From positions 290,247 to 354,246 of the forward strand of contig CAKZMQ010000007.1 in assembly GCA_937128795.1 (NCBI GenBank): 64,000 nucleotides of DNA, given 5' to 3'. Shown in pieces: positions 44,173 to 52,683 of the stretch (within the stretch, counting starts at the first letter, position 1; each line of letters opens with the position of its first letter). The DNA is from an uncultured Solirubrobacterales bacterium (GTDB taxonomy: Bacteria; Actinomycetota; Thermoleophilia; Solirubrobacterales; JACPNS01). The position numbers were made by a program, and so were the translations under genes. Below the pieces are notes generated by a model, which did not search any database, was not told the origin of the DNA, and was given only the letters and a program-made list of their open reading frames with translations.

Positions 44173-45099
44173 CTATTCGACGCCGTCGTTGATCTTCGAT
44201 TCGTCGATCGCACCGCCCGAGACACCCCACTTCTCGAGGATCTCTGCGTACGTTCCGTTGTCGATCAGCGACTGGACGGCCTTCTGAATCGCCTCGGTCA
44301 TGCCATTGTCTTTGTTCACGGCAATGCCATACGGTGCCGAGTCGTAGTCCTTGCCGGTGCTCGCCAGACGGCCGTCTGACTGCTTGACGGCGTATGCCGC
44401 GACCGGCGAATCGGCAAGTGCAACGTCGGCGCGACCCGAAGTGATCGCGAGGTCGACGTCGGTCTGCTCGCTGAACACCTCGACGTTGATCGGCTTGTCG
44501 CACTTTTCGTTCTGAGCCTCGACGTCTTCCTGCTGGACGGTGCCCTTCTGGACCGCAACGGTCTTTCCGCAGAGGTCGGCGACGGTTTCGACGTCAGTCG
44601 GGTTTTCGGCGTTCGTGTAGAACCCCGTGCCGGCCGTGAAGTAGGTGACCATGTCCACCGTCTGCTCGCGCTCTTTGGTGTCGGTGAATGAGGAGATCGC
44701 GATGTCGTACTTGTCCGCTGCGAGTCCCGGCAGAATCGCGTCAAAGGTGACGTTCTGCTTCTCCACGTCCAGATCGAGCGTCTGGCCGATCGCCGTGGCG
44801 AGGTCCGAGTCCATGCCGATGATCGTCTTTCCGTCCTCGTCGAAGAACTCGTTCGGCGCATAACTCGCGTCCATCGCAACCGTCAACGTTCCTTCGTCGC
44901 GAATCGCCTGTGGAACGAGATCGGCCGCAGCCTGATCAACCGATACAGCCGCGATCTCGCCGGTGCTGCCGGCACCCTCGTCGGCGGCGTCATCGTCGCT
45001 GCCGCAGCCCGCGATCGCCAAAGCCGCAATAACGAGCGCCATCAGGCTCAATATGCGCGCCAACCTTGTGAGCGCGAAGACGTCACTTCTGCCAGTCAT
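44173..45099 (-). CDS. amino-acid ABC transporter substrate-binding lipoprotein, copy A
   Basis: A 308-residue type 2 periplasmic-binding protein fold. ATG 45099 has a strong ribosome site (AAGAGGAG). The lipoprotein signal ends at AALAIAGCGSDDD. Ligand-domain blocks are EGTLTVAMDASYAPNEFFDE, IGMDSDLATAIGQTLDL, TVDMVTYFTAGTGFYT, DLCGKTVAVQKGTVQQ and SPVAAYAVKQSDG. Two Cys of the mature protein (CGKTV and the later EKC) may form a disulfide. It is paralogous to copy B, 108 bases upstream, across the whole length. Confidence 0.93.
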   Translation of the reverse strand: MTGRSDVFALTRLARILSLMALVIAALAIAGCGSDDDAADEGAGSTGEIAAVSVDQAAADLVPQAIRDEGTLTVAMDASYAPNEFFDEDGKTIIGMDSDLATAIGQTLDLDVEKQNVTFDAILPGLAADKYDIAISSFTDTKEREQTVDMVTYFTAGTGFYTNAENPTDVETVADLCGKTVAVQKGTVQQEDVEAQNEKCDKPINVEVFSEQTDVDLAITSGRADVALADSPVAAYAVKQSDGRLASTGKDYDSAPYGIAVNKDNGMTEAIQKAVQSLIDNGTYAEILEKWGVSGGAIDESKINDGVE

Positions 45100-45130
45100 A
45101 AAGACTCCTCTTGTGTTGCAAAACGTGTCC

Positions 45131-45154
45131 CTGCCGAAGGAACTTTCTCGGCAG
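45131..45154. other. hairpin between the two binding-protein genes
   Basis: A perfect 7 bp stem (CTGCCGA/TCGGCAG) with a 10-base loop lies in the 108 bp gap between copies B and A. No T-run follows on the minus strand. It may stabilise or partly end the copy B message. Confidence 0.4.
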
Positions 45155-45207
45155 TAAGAAGCAAACCACCGCCAATCTATCCGCAATCGACGCCTCGGTG
45201 GCGTGAA

Positions 45208-46119
45208 CTACCCGGCAGCGTTGATGCGAGACCGGGAGATTGCGTCCTTTTCCAATCCCCAACGCTCGAGGATCCGCTCGTATGTGCCGTCGTCGATGAG
45301 CGACTGAACTGCGGCCTGCACGACCGGCGCCAGTTTCGAGTCCTTGCTGACGGCAACGCCGTAGGGCGCCACGCCGAAATCCTCCCCGATCTTTCTCAGC
45401 GTCCCCTCGGAGTTCTTGACGATGTAGGCGGCGACCGGCGTGTCGGCCATCCCAACGTCCGCCACCCCGGAATCCACGGCTTCTGTGGCCGCGGTCTGGT
45501 TGGGAAGCTCCTCTACTTCGACCGGCTCTTTGCCGTCGCTCTCACATTCGTCGCTCTGCGCGCGCGCGTCGTCGGCCTGGATCGTCTCGACCGGAACTGC
45601 GACGCTCTTGCCACAAAGATCGCCGATTCCCGTCAACTCCACGGGTCCGTCCGCCCGCGTGAAGAAGCCGGTTCCGGCTTGGAAGTAGGTGACCATGTCA
45701 ACCTCCTCTTCGCGCTCCTTGGTGTCGGTGAAGGAGGAGACTGCCATCAGATACCTGCCGTCCACGAGCCCGGGAATGATCGTGTCGAAAGGTACGCTGC
45801 GAAGGTCGGTGTCGAGATCTAGCCGCTGGCCGATCGCCCGCGCCATGTCCGCACCCATCCCGATGATCGTGGTGTCGTCTTCAGCGAAGAACTCATTCGG
45901 CGGGTAGGTCGTTGCCATCGGGACGACGAGCGTGCCACTGCGGCGCACCGATGCCGGAACCAGTTCTGCGGCGGTCGCGTCGACGCCGACCGACGAAAGT
46001 GGCCGCACATCTGCAGGCAGCTCGCCGGTCTCATCGTCGCCGCACGCGACAAGGAGTATCGACACTGCTGCGAAGAGCAAGGCAACGGCTCTCGCGGGTT
46101 TGAAGGCAGATACCAACAA
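45208..46119 (-). CDS. amino-acid ABC transporter substrate-binding lipoprotein, copy B
   Basis: A 303-residue paralog of copy A starting at TTG 46119. The lipoprotein signal ends VSILLVACGDDE. Matching blocks are SGTLVVPMATTYPPNEFFAE, IGMGADMARAIGQRLDL, EVDMVTYFQAGTGFFT, DLCGKSVAVPVETIQ and TPVAAYIVKNSEG. The binding-site Asp of copy A (VAMDASYAP) is Thr here (VPMATTYPP), which could shift ligand choice. It heads the transporter operon, directly after a hairpin/T-run that follows rpmB. Confidence 0.92.
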   Translation of the reverse strand: MLVSAFKPARAVALLFAAVSILLVACGDDETGELPADVRPLSSVGVDATAAELVPASVRRSGTLVVPMATTYPPNEFFAEDDTTIIGMGADMARAIGQRLDLDTDLRSVPFDTIIPGLVDGRYLMAVSSFTDTKEREEEVDMVTYFQAGTGFFTRADGPVELTGIGDLCGKSVAVPVETIQADDARAQSDECESDGKEPVEVEELPNQTAATEAVDSGVADVGMADTPVAAYIVKNSEGTLRKIGEDFGVAPYGVAVSKDSKLAPVVQAAVQSLIDDGTYERILERWGLEKDAISRSRINAAG

Positions 46120-46125
46120 TTCAGC

Positions 46126-46165
46126 AAAAAACCTATAGGTCGCCGGGGCGGCACAACGCCACCCC
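46126..46165 (-). terminator. possible terminator after rpmB
   Basis: On the minus strand an 8 bp GC stem with one wobble (46158-46165 with 46145-46152) lies 32 bases after the rpmB stop. A six-T run follows 13 bases later (46126-46131). The distance between stem and T-run is long for a classical terminator. Confidence 0.4.
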
Positions 46166-46197
46166 TCAAACGAGTTAGTCAGAAAATCAGTGCCGAG

Positions 46198-46389
46198 CTA
46201 GACGGCTTTGACGACTTTGCCCGCCTTGATGCAGCGGGTACAGACGTATTCGCGACGCGGCGTCTTGCCGTCGAGTACGCGAATCTTCTGGAGATTTGGA
46301 TCAAAGCGGCGCTTGGTCGCAACCATCGAGTGGCTGCGTGACTGGCCGAACGACGGGCCGCGGCCGCATGAGTAACAGATTTTTGCCAT
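46198..46389 (-). CDS. rpmB: 50S ribosomal protein L28, zinc-binding form
   Basis: A 63-residue bL28: MAKICYSCGRGPSFGQSRSH, then SMVATKRRFDPNLQKIRV and REYVCTRCIKAGKVVKAV. Two CxxC pairs (CYSC and CTRC) give the zinc C+ form. It lies 36 bases after ribH, not beside rpmG or recG as in many genomes. Confidence 0.95.
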   Translation of the reverse strand: MAKICYSCGRGPSFGQSRSHSMVATKRRFDPNLQKIRVLDGKTPRREYVCTRCIKAGKVVKAV

Positions 46390-46425
46390 AACGGATGGGG
46401 ATGGTAGCGGCTCGCCGGAACGCCT

Positions 46426-46881
46426 CTACTCGGCCGCAACGCTGTCGCGCATTCGCGCCATGTGGATGATCGCTTCGACGGCGTGTGCGCCCTGATCGCG
46501 TTTCCCGCCGCCACTGCGTGCGAGCGCTTGATCCATGTTCGCGACCGTCAGCACGCCAAATGCGCACGGCACGCCGGTGTCGAGCTGAACGTCCTGAATC
46601 CCGCGTGCAGCCTCTCCGCAGACGAAGTCGTAGTGGTCGGTCTCGCCGCGAATCACTGCGCCGAGGCAGGCGATGCCGTCGTAGTGGCCGGATTCGGCCA
46701 GATAGAGCGCCGCCAGCGGCAACTCGAACGCCCCGGGCACTTCAAACTGGTCGACGTTCGTTGCTGCGACACCGGCCTCCGCGAAGGCCGTCTTCGCGCC
46801 GCTGACCAGCCGCTCGGCGAGGTCCTCGTAGAAGTTGCCGACAACGATCGCCCAGCGACCGGTCTCGGTGACATCACTCAT
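46426..46881 (-). CDS. ribH: 6,7-dimethyl-8-ribityllumazine synthase
   Basis: A 151-residue lumazine synthase that joins ribityl-aminouracil and dihydroxybutanone phosphate. Core blocks are [56 protein letters not shown] and [20 protein letters not shown]. The catalytic His is in TDHYD. ATG 46881 overlaps the ribBA stop (ATGA). Last gene of the riboflavin operon. Confidence 0.96.
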   Translation of the reverse strand: MSDVTETGRWAIVVGNFYEDLAERLVSGAKTAFAEAGVAATNVDQFEVPGAFELPLAALYLAESGHYDGIACLGAVIRGETDHYDFVCGEAARGIQDVQLDTGVPCAFGVLTVANMDQALARSGGGKRDQGAHAVEAIIHMARMRDSVAAE

Positions 46882-48191
46882 TGCTTCTCCTCTTTCGCAA
46901 TCGGTGTCGGCAGGCCCTGCTGCTCACGATCGCGCTGGTGCTCCTGCTGAATCATCTCCTCGTCGAACGCGAGCCCTTGATGGTGCAGCGCGTGTTCCAT
47001 CCGGTCGCGCTTGGTGCGCAGATAGTCGACGTTGTGCTCATTAGGGTCTGCCTCGATCGGCACCTGCTCGGTGACCGACAGGCCGTAGCCCTGGAGCCCA
47101 ATGATCTTTTTGGGGTTGTTGGTCATGATGCGGATGCTCGTGAGACCGAGGTCGACCAGCATCTGCGCACCCGTGCCGTAGTCGCGCAGGTCGGCCGGCA
47201 GGCCTAGTTCGAGGTTCGCCTCGACGGTGTCTCGGCCCTCGTCCTGCAGCGCGTAGGCCTTCAGCTTGTTCAGCAAGCCGATTCCGCGCCCCTCCTGGGC
47301 CAGATACAGCAACACTCCTTTGCCCTCGCGCTCGATCTGAGCGAGCGCAAGATGCAGTTGATTGCCGCAGTCGCAGCGCATCGAATGGAAGACGTCCCCG
47401 GTCAGGCACTCGGAATGCACGCGTACGAGTACATCCTCTGCCCCGTCGACTTCTCCCTTGACGAGCGCGACGTGGTGGCTGCCGTCGACGAGCGCGCGAT
47501 AGCCGACGACGTTGAACTCACCGAACTCGGTCGGCATTCTGGCGTCGGCGACCCGCTCGACGAGCTTGTCGTGGCGTCGGCGGTACTCGATCAACTGCGC
47601 CACCGTGATCATCTTCAGATCGTGCTTCTGCGAATACTCGACGAGGTCGTGGACGCGCGCCATCGTGCCGTCCTCATTCATGATCTCGCAGATCACTCCG
47701 GCCGGCTGTAGGCCGGCGAGTCGCCCGAGGTCGACGGCCGCTTCGGTCTGACCGGTGCGTTCGAGTACGCCACCGGGCTTGGCCTTAAGCGGAAAGACAT
47801 GGCCGGGCTGAACGAGGTCGCGCGGGCTCGATTCGGGATTGACCGCGACCTGAATCGTATGGGCGCGGTCCGCCGCGCTGATTCCGGTTGTGACACCCTC
47901 GCGGGCCTCGATCGAAACCGTGAACGCCGTGCCGAAGCCCGACTCGTTCTTCAGAGCCATCAGGTTGAGTCCGAGCTCGTCGCAGCGGTCGGGACTCAAC
48001 GCGAGACAGATCAGGCCGCGGCCCTCCTTGGCCATGAAGTTGATCGCATCGGGGGTGGCGAACTCCGCCGCCAGCGTCAGGTCGCCTTCGTTCTCGCGGT
48101 CCTCGTCGTCGCAGACGATGACCATTTTGCCCTGCTTGTAGTCCTCGAGGGCGTCCTCGATGGAGCTGAATGGGGATGCGGAATCAGCCAT
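46878..48191 (-). CDS. ribBA: bifunctional DHBP synthase / GTP cyclohydrolase II
   Basis: A 437-residue fusion. RibB (about 1-205) has [34 protein letters not shown] and [20 protein letters not shown]. RibA (about 206-437) has the zinc site [39 protein letters not shown] and [15 protein letters not shown]. It feeds both branches of riboflavin synthesis. Coupled to ribH by ATGA; 65 bases after ribE. Confidence 0.96.
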   Translation of the reverse strand: MADSASPFSSIEDALEDYKQGKMVIVCDDEDRENEGDLTLAAEFATPDAINFMAKEGRGLICLALSPDRCDELGLNLMALKNESGFGTAFTVSIEAREGVTTGISAADRAHTIQVAVNPESSPRDLVQPGHVFPLKAKPGGVLERTGQTEAAVDLGRLAGLQPAGVICEIMNEDGTMARVHDLVEYSQKHDLKMITVAQLIEYRRRHDKLVERVADARMPTEFGEFNVVGYRALVDGSHHVALVKGEVDGAEDVLVRVHSECLTGDVFHSMRCDCGNQLHLALAQIEREGKGVLLYLAQEGRGIGLLNKLKAYALQDEGRDTVEANLELGLPADLRDYGTGAQMLVDLGLTSIRIMTNNPKKIIGLQGYGLSVTEQVPIEADPNEHNVDYLRTKRDRMEHALHHQGLAFDEEMIQQEHQRDREQQGLPTPIAKEEKQ

Positions 48192-48256
48192 GAATGAAAA
48201 CTTTTCTGGGGGTTTGCCGCGCGATCATCAGCGATCTCGATCGGCGCAGTTGTTGA

Positions 48257-48853
48257 TCAACTGTTGGATGGATGGTGGAGCAGCCGCTCGACGTGCTTGG
48301 CCAATATGTCGACCTCGAGGTTCACGCGCGACCCGGCTCGCAGGTCTCCGAGGGTAGTGCGTTCGAGTGTTTCCGGGATGAGCGAGACCTCGACCCAATC
48401 GTCCCCCACGCCGCTGACGGTGAGACTCACGCCGTCAACCGCGATCGAACCTTTGTTCACGACGTAGCGAGCCAAGTCGTCGGGAAGGACCACTCGCACC
48501 ACGCGGGAAAATCCCGAGTCATCCGCGAGCGAGACCGTGCCGACCGCGTCGACGTGGCCCTGCACGATGTGGCCGTCGAGCCGATCCCCGACCGCGAGTG
48601 GCAGTTCGAGATTCACGCCCACGCCCGGTTGCAGTGCCCCCAGCGCAGTTCTCGCAAGCGATTCATTCATCACGTCCGCGTAGAACGCGTTGCCCTCGAA
48701 CCGCGTGGCAGTAAGGCAGGCGCCGTTGACCGCAACCGAGTCACCGGGCTTCAGGCCATTCGCGAGCTCCGTGTCGATCTTGAGCATCGCGCCGTCGGCC
48801 GACGCGTCCACGCTCGCCACCCGGCCGGTTGCCTCTATCAATCCTGTGAACAT
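48257..48853 (-). CDS. ribE: riboflavin synthase alpha chain
   Basis: A 198-residue enzyme with two homologous barrels. The first starts MFTGLIEATGRVASVD and has GDSVAVNGACLTATRF; the second has HIVQGHVDAVGTVSL and GSIAVDGVSLTVSGV. It dismutates two lumazines to riboflavin. It lies between the membrane-protein gene (24-base gap) and ribBA. Confidence 0.95.
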   Translation of the reverse strand: MFTGLIEATGRVASVDASADGAMLKIDTELANGLKPGDSVAVNGACLTATRFEGNAFYADVMNESLARTALGALQPGVGVNLELPLAVGDRLDGHIVQGHVDAVGTVSLADDSGFSRVVRVVLPDDLARYVVNKGSIAVDGVSLTVSGVGDDWVEVSLIPETLERTTLGDLRAGSRVNLEVDILAKHVERLLHHPSNS

Positions 48854-48877
48854 GTTTCGAGGATATGTGACCGGCGG

Positions 48878-49477
48878 TCAGTGGACATGCGCCGAAACGA
48901 TCCCGGGGCGGACTTCATTGAGCACTTCTATCGCCCGCTGCAGCTCCGCCGACTTGATCGCAACGAGCGAAATCTCGTTGCGGGACGCGCTCGCAGCAAT
49001 TCGCAGCGTTCCCGCACTGTCGTCGGGTGTCACAACGTGCAATTCCTGATAGGCGAGTCGTCGCTGCCGGCCGACGCCGAAGATCGAAACGTCGAGTACG
49101 TAGAGCCTCCGGTCGGTGAAGATCAGCAGCGACGGACTTCGCAACAGACTCACACGCACATCTCGTCGCGCGCCGAGCTCTGCCAGAACAGTCTCATCCG
49201 TCTCGATCTTGTCCTCTGCCAAACGTCGACTGAAAACGACTTGACCGCAGCGTAAAGCGATCAGCGTGAGCACGATCGCGACGCCGCCGAATGCAATTGC
49301 AACTGCGAGGTCCAGAAAGATGTACGCCAACACGGCACCGGCGAGAGCGACGTCGGAAATGACGTAGGTGATGACCGCCGCGCGTCCGTAGTTGCTGAAG
49401 ACCGCAGAGCCGCTGAAGACGGCCGCAGGGTCTATCGACGGCCCGGACGCCCTGCCGCCCAACGGCCTACCACTCAC
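48878..49477 (-). CDS. two-helix membrane protein with PH-like C-terminal domain, in the riboflavin operon
   Basis: A 199-residue protein with two adjacent helices at about 33-54 and 56-77 (AAVITYVISDVALAGAVLAY and LAVAIAFGGVAIVLTLIAL). The C-terminal 120 residues have VRVSLLRSPSLLIFTDRRLY, VLDVSIFGVGRQRRLAYQEL and AIKSAELQRAIEVLNEVRP, a beta-rich layout like bacterial PH domains (the FTDRRLYV strand is typical). The start overlaps the ribD end by 11 bases and ribE follows 24 bases on, so it is in the operon. A riboflavin-related role is possible but unproven. Confidence 0.75.
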   Translation of the reverse strand: MSGRPLGGRASGPSIDPAAVFSGSAVFSNYGRAAVITYVISDVALAGAVLAYIFLDLAVAIAFGGVAIVLTLIALRCGQVVFSRRLAEDKIETDETVLAELGARRDVRVSLLRSPSLLIFTDRRLYVLDVSIFGVGRQRRLAYQELHVVTPDDSAGTLRIAASASRNEISLVAIKSAELQRAIEVLNEVRPGIVSAHVH

Positions 49478-50600
49478 GCATCCATGCGGTGATCAGCAAG
49501 TCATCCCCGATGCGGTCGCTCTGCATTCGCAGCGCCCGGTAGGCATCGGCGACCTGTTCGACGCCGGAGCCGCCAACGGCCGAACGTGCCTGCTTTCCAC
49601 CGAGCACCATCGGAGCCAGAAACAGCGTCAGCCAGTCGACTTCACCGGCCTCAAAGAATGCACCGGCGAGGTGCGGACCGCCCTCGAGCAAAAGCGATTG
49701 AACTTCGCGTGATCCGAGCTCGTTGAGCGCCGAGACGACGCGCGCCGATTCGTTCTCGCCGCTCGCGACGACCACGTCCACGCCGGCGGCTTCGAGAGGG
49801 GCCAGCGCCTCGCGTGGAGCGGCGCGGGAGGCGATCACGATCAGCGGTACTTCTCGGGCGCTCGTCACCAACGCGCTGTCGATCGGCAACCGCGCCTCCG
49901 AGTCGAAGACGACGCGCGTCGGCTGGCGATCCAGCGGCAGGCCTTCGCCGCGCACGGTCAACAACGGATCGTCCGCCAACGCGGTACCGATTCCGACGGC
50001 GATCGCGTCGGCCTCCGCGCGGAAACGATGGGCGAGTTCGCGGCTTGCTTCGGACGAGATCCACTGCGAATCGCCTGTTGACGTTGCGACCTTGCCGTCG
50101 AGCGTCTGAGCAGATTTGAAAAGCACGTGCGGGCGACCTGTCTTGGCGTGCTTGCGGAATGGCTGGTTGATCATCCGCGCCTTTGCGGCAATTTCCCCCT
50201 GCGCGGCGACGATTTCGATGCCTTCGTCGCGCATCATTCCCGGCCCGCGACCAGACGCCTTCTCGGTCGGATCGTCTGATGCAAAAACCACGCGAGCCAA
50301 ACCGGCCTCGACGATCGCGTCGGTACACGGCGGCTGTTTGCCGGTGTGCGCACACGGCTCGAGCGAGACGAAGATCGTGCCGCCGGTCGTGTCCTTGCTG
50401 CAAGACTCGATCGCCACGCGTTCTGCGTGCTGTGCACCGTATTCATGGTGATAGCCCTCACCGATCACTTCGCCATCCGCCGAGACGACGACTGCGCCCA
50501 CAACAGGGTTGGGACTGGTCCGTCCCCGACCCCGTTCGGCGAGTTCAAGTGTGCGTTCGAGGTGCGAAACCTCTTGATCTGTGAGCAATGCGGTATTCAA
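49467..50600 (-). CDS. ribD: bifunctional riboflavin deaminase/reductase RibD
   Basis: A protein of about 377 residues. The deaminase domain has GRGRTSPNPVVGAVVVSADG and the zinc site GAQHAERVAIESC with SLEPCAHTGKQPPCTDAIV. The reductase domain (about 150-377) has RPHVLFKSAQTLDGKVAT, ADAIAVGIGTALADDPLLTV and LLLEGGPHLAGAFFEAGEV. No ATG is available near the expected start. TTG 50600 or 50588 fits best; the frame runs on to 50684 through residues unlike the family. First gene of the riboflavin operon. Confidence 0.93.
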   Translation of the reverse strand: MNTALLTDQEVSHLERTLELAERGRGRTSPNPVVGAVVVSADGEVIGEGYHHEYGAQHAERVAIESCSKDTTGGTIFVSLEPCAHTGKQPPCTDAIVEAGLARVVFASDDPTEKASGRGPGMMRDEGIEIVAAQGEIAAKARMINQPFRKHAKTGRPHVLFKSAQTLDGKVATSTGDSQWISSEASRELAHRFRAEADAIAVGIGTALADDPLLTVRGEGLPLDRQPTRVVFDSEARLPIDSALVTSAREVPLIVIASRAAPREALAPLEAAGVDVVVASGENESARVVSALNELGSREVQSLLLEGGPHLAGAFFEAGEVDWLTLFLAPMVLGGKQARSAVGGSGVEQVADAYRALRMQSDRIGDDLLITAWMREW

Positions 50601-50859
50601 AACGTGGCAGTGGGCAGCGCGCCTGTGACCGATGGCGAACTGCCACCTACCCGAGGGTAGTCCCAGAATGATCCCGCACGCCACCGCCCATCGGCACTAC
50701 CGAGCATCGGCAACAGGATAAGATCGACGGTCTGCGCTGCGGACGCACTCGCGCGCAGACTCGGTTCCGGTGGACAGGCAGTTGACATCCGCATGAACCG
50801 GTCAGTCACGCCCATTCCTGACGCATGCGCACGCGCGGCGCGAAAGACTTTCAATCCAG
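50601..50859. other. divergent intergenic region upstream of ribD and the glycosyltransferase
   Basis: 259 bp without a gene. It holds inverted repeats: an 8 bp pair GTCTGCGC/GCGCAGAC at 50730-50737 and 50753-50760, a CTACC/GGTAG hairpin at 50647-50660, and a 7 bp GTGGCAG/CTGCCAC pair at 50605-50611 and 50640-50646. A TTGACA box at 50782-50787 (plus strand) has no matching -10. None of the conserved FMN-riboswitch blocks is visible. Confidence 0.5.
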
Positions 50860-51918
50860 ATGAAACTGATCATCCAAATCCCATGCTTGAACGAGGAAGA
50901 AACCCTGCCGGCGACGCTCGCCGACCTGCCGCGCGAAGTCGACGGTTTCGACGTGGTCGAATGGTTGGTGATCGACGACGGGTCCACCGACGAGACGGTG
51001 CGCGTCGCCCGTGACAACGGCATCGACCACATCGTCAAATTGACGAACAACAAGGGTTTGGCGGTTGCGTTTCAGGCCGGCCTTGACGCGTGTCTTAAGC
51101 TCGGCGCGGACGTCATCGTCAACACCGACGCGGACAACCAATACCGCGCCGATGACATCGGAGTGCTGACCGCGCCGATCGTCGCCGGCGAGGCCGACAT
51201 GGTCGTAGGCGACAGACAGGTCCACACGATCGAACACTTTTCGCCGCTGAAGAAGCGTCTGCAGAAACTGGGCAGCGCGGTCGTGCGGCGCGCCTCGAAC
51301 ACCAGCGTCGAGGACACGACGTCGGGCTTCCGTGCCTACAACCGCGAAGCCGCAATACGCATGCAGGTCGTTTCTCGCTTCACCTACACACTTGAGACGA
51401 TCATTCTCGCCGGCAAGACGCTGATCGCCACGACGCACGTTCCGATTCGCACCAACGAGAAGACGCGCGAATCGCGCCTGTTCCCGTCGATGTGGGCCTA
51501 CATCCGCCGCAACACCGTTTCGATCGGTCGCATCTACGCGATGTACGAACCGCTCCGCGTCTTCATGACCGCCGCTGCAGTGTGCGGCTTGGCGGCGCTG
51601 CTGATCTGGACACGCTTTGCCTACTTCTACGTCAACGGCGAAGGCGCGGGCCACGTTCAGTCGTTGATCCTCGGCGCAGTGTTGTTCAACGCCGCCCTGC
51701 TGCTTGCAGCCCTCGGCGTGATCGGCGACCTGCTCGCCGCGCAGCGAACGCTAACCCAACGCCTTTTGGAGACGTCTCGCCGCATCGAAATGAACTTGGG
51801 CGTTGCGCCGTCACACTACGAGCCGGGCTCCTCCAGCAGTCCACGCCACAAGACCACCGGCGCGGACGCCGGCGGCGCCACCGGAAAGACCGAAGAACGA
51901 GAGGCCTTGAAACTTTGA
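50860..51918 (+). CDS. family 2 glycosyltransferase with C-terminal membrane helices
   Basis: A 352-residue GT2 enzyme like dolichol-phosphate mannosyltransferases. Nucleotide-sugar binding is at LIIQIPCLNEEETLPATL and VIDDGSTDETVRVARDNG. The DxD metal site is N-T-D90-A-D92 (NTDADNQYRADDIG), and the acceptor region is EDTTSGFRAYNREAA. Two membrane helices at about 228-247 and 263-283 point to a polyprenyl-phosphate acceptor. The last 50 residues are low complexity. It starts a plus-strand operon; its TGA overlaps the TTG of the methyltransferase gene. Confidence 0.9.
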   Translation: MKLIIQIPCLNEEETLPATLADLPREVDGFDVVEWLVIDDGSTDETVRVARDNGIDHIVKLTNNKGLAVAFQAGLDACLKLGADVIVNTDADNQYRADDIGVLTAPIVAGEADMVVGDRQVHTIEHFSPLKKRLQKLGSAVVRRASNTSVEDTTSGFRAYNREAAIRMQVVSRFTYTLETIILAGKTLIATTHVPIRTNEKTRESRLFPSMWAYIRRNTVSIGRIYAMYEPLRVFMTAAAVCGLAALLIWTRFAYFYVNGEGAGHVQSLILGAVLFNAALLLAALGVIGDLLAAQRTLTQRLLETSRRIEMNLGVAPSHYEPGSSSSPRHKTTGADAGGATGKTEEREALKL

Positions 51919-52661
51919 CCGACCCAACGCAATCCGAAACGCAGCCTGTGGACGCACAGCCGGTAAAAGCACAACCCGGCGAAGCCGCAACCCACGTCGG
52001 CAAGACACACCTCGATGACCTGCACACCGCCGCCAAACCCGGCGACGCCAGCGCGGATGCTGTTGTCACCGGTAACACCTACGACAAATACGGCTCGAAG
52101 AATCCGCTCGTCCGCCGAATGATGGACAACTTCGAGGGCACGCTCGAAGAGCTTTTCGATCGCGCCGCCCCCAGCTCGATTCTTGATGTCGGTTGCGGCG
52201 AGGGCGTGCTGACCCATCAGTGGGCCGAAAGGCTCGGCGACGGACGGATCGTCGGGATCGACCTCGACGAACCGGAACTGAAAGCCGCGTGGGAACACCG
52301 CCAGCGCCCCAACCTCGAGTACCGCGTGCTCGAAGCGACCAAGTTGCCGTTTGCCGACGGCGAATTCGAGGTTGCGACTGCGATTGAAGTGCTCGAACAT
52401 GTGCCCGAGCCAGCGAGCACGATCGCCGAGATGTCGCGCGTGGCGGAGAAGTTCATGCTTGTGTCGGTCCCCCGCGAACCGCTGTGGCGAGCGCTGAACA
52501 TGGCTCGCGGCAGCTACCTGAAAGATCTCGGCAACACGCCGGGTCACGTCAACCATTGGTCCAAGCGCGCATTCGTCAAGGAACTCTCTGCGGTCGGCAA
52601 AGTTGTCGAGGCACGTTCGCCGTTCCCGTGGACGATGCTCCTGGTGGATGTCCGCAAGTAA
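51915..52661 (+). CDS. class I SAM-dependent methyltransferase
   Basis: A 248-residue protein from TTG 51915, overlapping the glycosyltransferase stop as TTGA and with GAGAGG upstream. The first 55 residues are hydrophilic and repetitive (Gln, Ala, Pro, Lys). The Methyltransf_11 core has SSILDVGCGEGVLTHQWAER, IVGIDLDEPELKAA, LPFADGEFEVATAIEVLEHV and ISFG-like late strands ending TMLLVDVRK. The small-molecule acceptor is unknown; the context suggests a sugar or glycolipid. Confidence 0.88.
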   Translation: MTDPTQSETQPVDAQPVKAQPGEAATHVGKTHLDDLHTAAKPGDASADAVVTGNTYDKYGSKNPLVRRMMDNFEGTLEELFDRAAPSSILDVGCGEGVLTHQWAERLGDGRIVGIDLDEPELKAAWEHRQRPNLEYRVLEATKLPFADGEFEVATAIEVLEHVPEPASTIAEMSRVAEKFMLVSVPREPLWRALNMARGSYLKDLGNTPGHVNHWSKRAFVKELSAVGKVVEARSPFPWTMLLVDVRK

Positions 52662-52683
52662 CCGCGGTTAGGCGGCGTCAATC

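Noticed and set aside
50601..50684. Extended N-terminus of RibD up to 50684
   Set aside because: The extra 28 residues do not resemble RibD, and this stretch holds inverted repeats typical of a leader.
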